Shown one piece after another: positions 5,702-10,426 of a DNA stretch of 10,426 bases (position 1 is the first letter of the stretch; every line of letters starts with the position of its first letter). This DNA is from Pseudomonadota bacterium. Its GTDB lineage: Bacteria; Pseudomonadota; Gammaproteobacteria; Burkholderiales; Burkholderiaceae_C. The notes under the pieces were generated by a model. It was given only the letters and a program-made list of their open reading frames with translations. It was not told the origin of the DNA and searched no databases. The DNA lies in the NCBI GenBank assembly GCA_023438115.1, contig JAEZEB010000287.1:1-10426 (forward strand). Reading direction: 5' to 3'. The position numbers were made by a program, and so were the translations under genes.

Positions 5702-6683
5702 CAAGCGCCGGCACGTACTGCAAGCGCTCGCTGTGCCGTTCCACGAACCCCTTGCCCACCCTGATGCGGATGCGATGCCCACGGGTCGTGCAATCCGCCA
5801 CCTGGTCCAGCAGTTCCTCGAGCTGCGCCGCGCTTGCGCTCGCCGCATGCGCCGAGCGCAGCCAGTGGCGCAGCGCGTTCGCCTGCCGCGCGCGCGGCAA
5901 CTGCTGCAGCGCGGTGATCGCGGGCACGCCGCCCATGCGCGCGAGGTCCTCCTGCGCCACCGTCTCCAGCAGTTCCTGCGCCTGCGCGGCATGCCGCGAC
6001 GAGCGCGCGAAGGTCTCGCGGTACTGCGGGAAGGCCTGCTCCAGCGCCGGCAGCAGCAAGTGCCGGATGCGGTTGCGGGTGAAGCCGGTGTCGGCGTTGG
6101 TGGGGTCCTCCACCACGGCCACGCCCTGCTCCGCGATCCACTCGCGGATCGCGCCGGCGGACAACGCCAGCAGCGGCCGCACGAACACCATGCCTTCGCG
6201 CCGGAACACCGGCGGCATCGCGGCGAGCCCCGGCAGGCCGGCGCCGCGGCTCAAGGCCAGCAGCAGGGTCTCGACCTGGTCGTCCGCATGCTGCCCCAGC
6301 AGCACCGCCTGCGCATCCGCATCGCGCGCGGCCCGCGCGAGCGCCTGGTAGCGCGCGTTGCGCGCGGCGTCCTCCGGGCTTTCGCCCGGCGCGTTGCCCG
6401 CGGCCACGCGCCGCACCTGCAGCGGAATGCCCAGCGCCTCGCAGGTCGCGCGGCAATGCTGCTCGAAGGCATCGGCCGCATCCTGCAACCCGTGGTGGAC
6501 GTGGATGGCCTGCACCTGCCCCGGCCAGCGCTGCGCCGCGGCAAGAAGGAGGATCGTGGAATCGGCGCCGCCGCTGTAGGCGATGGCCAGCGGCAGCGGA
6601 AGCTGCAACCCGGCGAGCGCGGCGGCCGCCGGGTTGCCTTCGGGGTCAGGCAGCGTCGGCCTTGGTGTCGGAGAAGCGGCCAT
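5697..6683 (-). CDS. tilS: tRNA(Ile)-lysidine synthase
   Basis: Uses ATP and lysine to convert C34 of the CAU-anticodon tRNA-Ile to lysidine, so that it reads AUA and accepts isoleucine. Essential in most bacteria; cytosolic. The PP-loop ATPase signature SGGADS is at 37-42. Other family motifs are HVHHGL (61-66), GQHADDQVET (130-139), VEDPTNAD (191-198) and RNRIRH (203-208). At 328 residues it is about 100 shorter than the Escherichia coli enzyme, so the C-terminal tRNA-binding domain is reduced. I recall short forms as usual in related bacteria. ATG 6683 lies inside accA (38-nt overlap), has no Shine-Dalgarno and is the only ATG or GTG before the PP-loop, so translation is probably coupled to accA. 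The TAG stop lies within repeat copy B. Confidence 0.95.
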   Translation of the reverse strand: MAASPTPRPTLPDPEGNPAAAALAGLQLPLPLAIAYSGGADSTILLLAAAQRWPGQVQAIHVHHGLQDAADAFEQHCRATCEALGIPLQVRRVAAGNAPGESPEDAARNARYQALARAARDADAQAVLLGQHADDQVETLLLALSRGAGLPGLAAMPPVFRREGMVFVRPLLALSAGAIREWIAEQGVAVVEDPTNADTGFTRNRIRHLLLPALEQAFPQYRETFARSSRHAAQAQELLETVAQEDLARMGGVPAITALQQLPRARQANALRHWLRSAHAASASAAQLEELLDQVADCTTRGHRIRIRVGKGFVERHSERLQYVPALA

Positions 6684-7623
6684 AGCTTTGCAGCCGCTCG
6701 TAGCGCCGCTCCAGCAGCTCGCGCACCTTGAGGTCGCTCACCTGCCGCCAGGCATCGTTCAGCGCGCGCTTGAGGAAGGCCGCCATCTGCTTGTGGTCGC
6801 GGTGGGCGCCGCCCACCGGCTCGTTGACGATCTTGTCGATCAGGCCCAGCGCCTTGAGGCGGTGCGCCGTGATGCCCATGGCATCGGCCGCTTCCTGCGC
6901 CTTGTCCGAGGTCTTCCAGAGGATGGACGCGCAGCCTTCCGGGCTGATCACCGAGTACACCGAGTGCTGCAGCATCAGCACCTGGTCGGCCACCGAGATC
7001 GCGAGCGCGCCGCCGGAGCCGCCCTCGCCGATGATGGTGCTGATGATCGGCACTTCCAGCTGCGCCATCTCGAAGATGTTGCGGCCGATGGCCTCCGACT
7101 GGCTGCGCTCCTCGGCGTCGATGCCGGGATACGCTCCCGGCGTGTCGACGAAGGTGAAGACCGGCAGCTTGAACTTCTCGGCCGTCTTCATCAGGCGCAG
7201 CGCCTTGCGGTAGCCCTCGGGGCGGCTCATGCCGAAGTTGCGCATGGCGCGCTCCTTCGTGTCGCGGCCCTTCTGGTGGCCCAGCACCATGCAGGGATGG
7301 CCGTTGAAGCGCGCCAGGCCGCCGACGATCGACAGGTCGTCGGCGAAATGGCGGTCGCCGTGCATTTCAACGAAACCCGTGAAGATCTCGTTGATGTAGT
7401 CCATGGTGTACGGACGCTCGGGGTGGCGCGCGATCTTGGTGATCTGCCACGGCGTGAGCTGTCCGTAGATGTCCTTGGTCAGCTGCAGGCTCTTCTTGCC
7501 GAGCTGGTCGATTTCTTCCGAGATGTCGACCGCCGATTCCGTCTGCACGTAGCGCAGCTCCTCGATCTTGGTCTCCAGCTCCGCGATCGGCTGCTCGAAG
7601 TCGAGAAAAGTCCGTTTCGCCAA
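6646..7623 (-). CDS. accA: Acetyl-CoA carboxylase carboxyltransferase subunit alpha
   Basis: With AccD it forms the carboxyltransferase that moves CO2 from biotin-carrier protein to acetyl-CoA, giving malonyl-CoA for fatty acid synthesis. The 325 residues match the usual length. The N-terminus LDFEQPIAELETKIEEL is typical. Crotonase-fold motifs include VDTPGAYPG (159-167), the glycine-rich oxyanion loop GEGGSGGALAI (199-209) and VISPEGCASILW (225-236). I place the start at TTG 7623 because AGGAGG at 7629-7634 is five bases upstream and the protein then begins as in relatives (AKRTFLDFEQ). No ATG or GTG offers a matching start nearby. It follows the glycosylase gene by 40 nt and overlaps tilS, so it lies mid-operon. 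The TTG start may lower its translation to match AccD. Confidence 0.97.
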   Translation of the reverse strand: MAKRTFLDFEQPIAELETKIEELRYVQTESAVDISEEIDQLGKKSLQLTKDIYGQLTPWQITKIARHPERPYTMDYINEIFTGFVEMHGDRHFADDLSIVGGLARFNGHPCMVLGHQKGRDTKERAMRNFGMSRPEGYRKALRLMKTAEKFKLPVFTFVDTPGAYPGIDAEERSQSEAIGRNIFEMAQLEVPIISTIIGEGGSGGALAISVADQVLMLQHSVYSVISPEGCASILWKTSDKAQEAADAMGITAHRLKALGLIDKIVNEPVGGAHRDHKQMAAFLKRALNDAWRQVSDLKVRELLERRYERLQSYGRFSDTKADAA

Positions 7624-7628
7624 GTTGT

Positions 7629-7634
7629 CCTCCT
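7629..7634 (-). promoter_or_regulatory. Consensus ribosome binding site setting the TTG start of accA
   Basis: The minus strand reads AGGAGG, a full Shine-Dalgarno match, five bases before TTG 7623. It decides the start: the frame stays open much further upstream, into the glycosylase gene, but the residues there resemble no AccA. Confidence 0.85.
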
Positions 7635-7663
7635 GAAATGCCCTGGGCGCCGCCGCGTCTCGC

Positions 7664-8302
7664 CTAGTAGGCGACGGGCAGCGGGTCGAGCGACCGCCAA
7701 ATATACCAAGTCGCCACGGAGCAGAAAGGGCTCCAGGCGGCGGCGACCTCGCGCGCATCGCTGCGGCTCACGGGGTCGCCCGAGAAGTAGTTCCGGCTGA
7801 TGCCGGTGATGAGCCCCACGTCGTCCAGCGGCAGGACGTTGGGCCGCATCAGGTGGAAGATGAGGAACATTTCCGCGGTCCAGCGGCCGATGCCGCGGAT
7901 GCCGACGAGCTCCGCGATGATCTCCTCGTCCTCCATCTGCCGCCAGGCGTCGACGTGGATCGCGCCGGAGTCGAAGTGCAGCGCCAAGTCGACGAGGTAC
8001 TCGATCTTGCGTGCCGACAGGCCGGCCGCGCGCATGTCGTCCACCTTCAGCTTCAGCACGCTGGCGGGTGTCATGCGGCGCGGCAGCGCCGCGAACTTGT
8101 CCCACACGCTCTGCGCCGCCTTCACCGAAATCTGCTGGCCCACGATGCTGCGCGCCAGCGTGGTGAAGGCATCGCCGCGCGACTGCAGGCAGGCGTTGCC
8201 GAACTGCGGGATGAGCCGCTTCATCACGCGGTCCTTGCGCGTGAGGTGCTTGCGCGCCTCGTCCCAGTACTCCGGGGTGACCAGCTGCACGGCGTCCGTC
8301 AC
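7664..8302 (-). CDS. DNA-3-methyladenine glycosylase, HhH-GPD family (AlkA-like)
   Basis: Monofunctional base-excision repair enzyme expected to cut alkylated bases such as 3-methyladenine from DNA. The 212 residues form the compact all-helical HhH-GPD fold without the AlkA N-terminal domain. Seen are SIVGQQIS (52-59), the helix-hairpin-helix LVGIRGIGRWTAEM (132-145) and LPLDDVGL (157-164), which carries the catalytic aspartate (160 or 161). There is no four-cysteine cluster, which argues against an endonuclease III or MutY type. Trp and Tyr residues near the C-terminus (SVATWYIWR) are typical. GTG 8302 overlaps the cysS stop as GTGA, so it is translationally coupled to cysS. It is not inducible in an obvious way: no Ada-type regulator or own promoter is visible. 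Exact substrate range is inferred. Confidence 0.92.
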   Translation of the reverse strand: MTDAVQLVTPEYWDEARKHLTRKDRVMKRLIPQFGNACLQSRGDAFTTLARSIVGQQISVKAAQSVWDKFAALPRRMTPASVLKLKVDDMRAAGLSARKIEYLVDLALHFDSGAIHVDAWRQMEDEEIIAELVGIRGIGRWTAEMFLIFHLMRPNVLPLDDVGLITGISRNYFSGDPVSRSDAREVAAAWSPFCSVATWYIWRSLDPLPVAY

Positions 8303-9669
8303 TGCGACTCCCAGGTGGTGCCCGCGGGCGAGTCCTTCAGCACGATGCCCTGCGCGAGCAGTTCCTGGCGGATGCGGTCGGCCTGCGCGAAATCCTTGGC
8401 CTTCTTGGCCGCGGCGCGCTCGGCGATCATGCGCTCGATGGTCGCGGCGTCCAGTGTTGCGCCGGCGCGCAGGAAGGCCTTGGGGTCGCCTTGCAGGATG
8501 CCCAGCGTCGCGCCCAAGGCCTTGAGCAGGCCGGCGCGTTCCGCGAATCTGGTGCGGTTCACTTCGGCGGCCAGCTCGAACAGCACGGCGACGGCCTCGG
8601 GCGTGCCGAAGTCGTTGTCCATCGCCGCCTTGAAGCGCGCCGCATAGGGATCGTTCCAGTCCATTTCCGCCTGCGCCGGCGGTACCGCATCGAGCGCGGT
8701 GTACAGCCGCCGCAGCGCGCCGCGGGCGTCGTCCAGGTGCACGTCGCTGTAGTTCAGCGGGCTGCGGTAGTGCGCGCGCACGATGAAAAAGCGCAGCGTC
8801 TCGGCGTCGAACTTCTCCAGCACCTCGCGGATGGTGAAGAAGTTGCCCAGCGACTTCGACATCTTCTCGTTGTCGATGTTGACGAAGCCGTTGTGCATCC
8901 ACACCTTCGCCAGCGGCAGGCCGCTGGCGCCCTCGCTCTGGGCGATCTCGTTCTCGTGGTGCGGGAACTGCAGGTCGGCGCCGCCGCCGTGGATGTCGAA
9001 GGTGTCGCCCAGCAGCGCGCAGGACATCGCGGAGCACTCGATGTGCCAGCCCGGACGGCCGCGGCCGTATTCGCTGTCCCACTGCGCCTCGGGCGGCTCG
9101 TCCGGCTTGGCCGCCTTCCACAGCACGAAGTCCAGCGGGTCCTCCTTGCCTTCGAGCACCGCGACGCGCTCGCCCGCGTGCAGTTCGTCGAGCGACTTGC
9201 CCGAGAGCTTGCCGTAGCCGGGGAAACGCCGCACGGCGTAGTTGACGTCGCCGCCCGCGCGGTACGCGAGGCCCTTGTCTTCGAGCCGGCGCACGATGTC
9301 CAGCATCTGCGGCACGTAGTCGGTGGCGCGCGGGTCGTGCGTGGGCCGCGCGATGCCCAGGGCATCGAAATCGCGGTACATCTCCGCGATCATGCGGTCG
9401 GTCAGCGAGCGCACGGTCTCGCCGTTCTCGACGGCCCGGCGGATGATCTTGTCCTCGATGTCCGTGATGTTTCGCACGAACGTGACTTCCAGGCCCGACG
9501 CCCGCAGCCAGCGCTGGACGACGTCGAAGGCCACGGCGGACCGGGCGTGCCCCACGTGGCACAGGTCGTAGACGGTGATGCCGCACACGTACATCCGCAC
9601 GTGTCCGGGCGTCAGGGGCGAAAACTCCTCCAGAGCACGCGTGAGCGTGTTGTAGATGCGCAAGCTCAT
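8299..9669 (-). CDS. cysS: Cysteinyl-tRNA synthetase
   Basis: Class I aminoacyl-tRNA synthetase that charges tRNA-Cys; cytosolic, essential. The 456 residues match the family. The HIGH motif is HVGH (38-41) and the KMSKS motif is exact at 269-273. Zinc ligands of the active site match by position and context: C29, C212, H237 and E241. The WHIECSAM segment (208-215) and the HHENEIAQSE block (237-246) are diagnostic. ATG 9669 starts at the conserved MSLRIYNTL. No Shine-Dalgarno precedes it, and the region just upstream is full of inverted repeats (9678-9704). It is the first gene of the minus-strand run and overlaps the glycosylase gene by four bases. A candidate promoter lies at 9773-9803. Confidence 0.98.
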   Translation of the reverse strand: MSLRIYNTLTRALEEFSPLTPGHVRMYVCGITVYDLCHVGHARSAVAFDVVQRWLRASGLEVTFVRNITDIEDKIIRRAVENGETVRSLTDRMIAEMYRDFDALGIARPTHDPRATDYVPQMLDIVRRLEDKGLAYRAGGDVNYAVRRFPGYGKLSGKSLDELHAGERVAVLEGKEDPLDFVLWKAAKPDEPPEAQWDSEYGRGRPGWHIECSAMSCALLGDTFDIHGGGADLQFPHHENEIAQSEGASGLPLAKVWMHNGFVNIDNEKMSKSLGNFFTIREVLEKFDAETLRFFIVRAHYRSPLNYSDVHLDDARGALRRLYTALDAVPPAQAEMDWNDPYAARFKAAMDNDFGTPEAVAVLFELAAEVNRTRFAERAGLLKALGATLGILQGDPKAFLRAGATLDAATIERMIAERAAAKKAKDFAQADRIRQELLAQGIVLKDSPAGTTWESQ

Positions 9670-9677
9670 TGGAATCG

Positions 9678-9704
9678 GTGGCGCGCCACGGCGCGCTTCG
9701 CGCC
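9678..9704 (-). promoter_or_regulatory. Structured leader before cysS
   Basis: GTGGCGCGCCAC at 9678-9689 is a perfect 12-bp palindrome. Directly next to it GGCGCG (9690-9695) pairs with CGCGCC (9699-9704) around CTT. The arms share GGCGCG/CGCGCC units, so alternative pairings are possible. The block ends nine bases before the cysS ATG, where a Shine-Dalgarno would normally lie, so it may influence translation. Alternatively it is chance in very GC-rich DNA. Confidence 0.35.
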
Positions 9705-9759
9705 GCGGGCAGGTGTTGTTCTGGGGGTGCAGGGATGAGCCGTGGCGCGGCCCCACGGC

Positions 9760-9765
9760 TACAAT
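9760..9765 (+). promoter_or_regulatory. Candidate -10 box for the TPR protein gene
   Basis: TACAAT matches the -10 consensus at five of six positions and would start transcription near 9772, about 54 nt before the ATG. No convincing -35 is seen 16-18 bases upstream. The predicted leader contains a short hairpin, CCCCC (9782-9786) with GGGGG (9793-9797). Confidence 0.4.
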
Positions 9766-9772
9766 CGGCCGC

Positions 9773-9803
9773 AGTATATAGCCCCCTGCCACGGGGGTGT
9801 CAG
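9773..9803 (-). promoter_or_regulatory. Candidate promoter of the cysS gene cluster
   Basis: On the minus strand CTGACA (9798-9803) is a five-of-six -35 match. TATATA (9775-9780) follows after 17 bases, or TATACT (9773-9778) after 19. Transcription would start near 9767, about 100 nt before cysS, and run through the four-gene cluster. It overlaps the leader of the divergent TPR gene, so the two directions may compete. Confidence 0.5.
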
Positions 9804-9825
9804 AGCGTTTGGACCAAGAGGCCCC

Positions 9826-10426
9826 ATGAAGCTTTTGCGCGCAACTTTCCCGAAATCCCTGGGCCTGGCCGTGCTGTCCGCGGCCCTGCTCGTGGCCGGC
9901 ACCGCGCGCGCCGACGAATACGGCGACGTCAGCCAGCTGCTGCGGTCGGGCAAGCACGCCGAGGCGCTCACGCGCGCCGACCAGTACCTGGCCGGCAAGC
10001 CGAAGGACCCGCAGATGCGCTTCCTGCGCGGCGTGATCCTCACCGAGGCGGGCCGCACCAACGAGGCCATCGCCGCCTTCCAGAAGCTGACCGAGGACTA
10101 TCCCGAGCTGCCGGAACCGTACAACAATCTCGCCGTGCTCCATGCCGGCCAGGCGCAGTTCGACAAGGCGCGCGCGGCGCTGGAGATGGCGATCCGCACC
10201 AATCCCAGCTACGCGACGGCGCACGAGAACCTGGGCGACGTCTACGCCAAGCTTGCAAGCCAGGCTTACAGCCGCGCCCTGCAGCTCGATGCGGGCAACA
10301 CGCAGGTGCAACCCAAGCTGGCGCTGATCCGCGAGCTGTTCTCGCCGGGCGCCCGCTCCGGCGCCGCCCCCACGCCGCGCGGCACCCAGGTCGCTGCCGC
10401 ACCCGCCGCTGCGCCGGCGCCCGCAC
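9826..10426 (+). CDS. Exported tetratricopeptide repeat protein (partial)
   Basis: The gene runs off the window end; 200 residues are visible and no stop is reached. Residues 1-29 form a signal peptide (basic MKLLR start, hydrophobic 12-25, TARA|DE cleavage), so the protein is periplasmic or membrane-attached. Helical repeats follow at roughly 30-60, 62-95, 96-128 and 129-158, with TPR consensus residues as in PYNNLAVLHAGQAQFDKARA and HENLGDVYAKLASQAYSRAL. After about 173 the chain becomes Ala/Pro-rich, a probable linker to a further domain or tail. TPR arrays mediate protein contacts, often in envelope assembly; no specific partner can be named. ATG 9826 has AAGAGG at 9816-9821. It is divergent from cysS. 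In related genomes I recall peptidyl-prolyl isomerase genes following, which lie outside this window. Confidence 0.9.
   Translation, partial: MKLLRATFPKSLGLAVLSAALLVAGTARADEYGDVSQLLRSGKHAEALTRADQYLAGKPKDPQMRFLRGVILTEAGRTNEAIAAFQKLTEDYPELPEPYNNLAVLHAGQAQFDKARAALEMAIRTNPSYATAHENLGDVYAKLASQAYSRALQLDAGNTQVQPKLALIRELFSPGARSGAAPTPRGTQVAAAPAAAPAPA

Noticed and set aside
3936..6731. 931-residue plus-strand frame antisense to tRNA-Ser, lysC and tilS
   Set aside because: It crosses a tRNA, a repeat cluster and three recognised genes (tRNA-Ser, lysC, tilS) and has the Arg/His/Gly composition of an antisense shadow.
6583..7800. 405-residue plus-strand frame antisense to accA
   Set aside because: Mirror of accA codons; no ribosome binding site or recognisable motif, while accA is unmistakable.

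Overview
The window reads as ordinary chromosomal DNA from a GC-rich betaproteobacterium of the order Burkholderiales, most like the Comamonadaceae (Ramlibacter/Variovorax-type). The grounds are very high GC, strong G/C preference at third codon positions, the protein sequences themselves, and the gene order cysS - DNA glycosylase - accA - tilS - lysC - tRNA-Ser. The genus is inferred from memory of gene order, not measured.

Layout. (1) Positions 1-3403, plus strand: a two-gene TRAP transporter operon of the TAXI type, with a periplasmic binding protein followed by a fused 4TM/12TM permease. A terminator-like hairpin lies between the two genes. (2) 3404-3740: a leader, a 58-residue basic ORF with good coding character, and a strong UUCG-looped terminator. 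(3) 3735-4065, minus strand: a 60-residue single-span membrane protein, a weak terminator-like hairpin, and tRNA-Ser(GCU) with encoded CCA. (4) 4173-5441, minus: lysC, ending inside a large inverted repeat. Its leader carries a perfect TATAAT and a hairpin-plus-U-tract. (5) About 5551-5701: a REP-like repeat cluster, with two 35-bp copies exactly 100 bp apart and an inverted partner between them. (6) 5697-9669, minus: tilS, accA, an AlkA-type DNA glycosylase and cysS, tightly packed (two overlaps, one 40-nt gap) and probably co-transcribed from cysS. (7) 9670-9825: a divergent intergenic region with candidate promoters both ways. (8) 9826-10426, plus: the start of an exported TPR protein that runs off the window.

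Together the minus-strand genes are core housekeeping functions: cysteinyl-tRNA charging, alkylation repair, the first step of fatty acid synthesis, tRNA-Ile lysidine modification and the first step of the aspartate family of amino acids. The plus-strand operon imports an unidentified small organic solute. I found no phage, transposase, CRISPR array, toxin-antitoxin or defence genes. The most interesting signals are regulatory: a possible attenuator in the TRAP operon, an attenuator-like leader and a possible internal start in lysC, the REP-like cluster that supplies the tilS stop codon, and two unassigned small proteins around a shared terminator.
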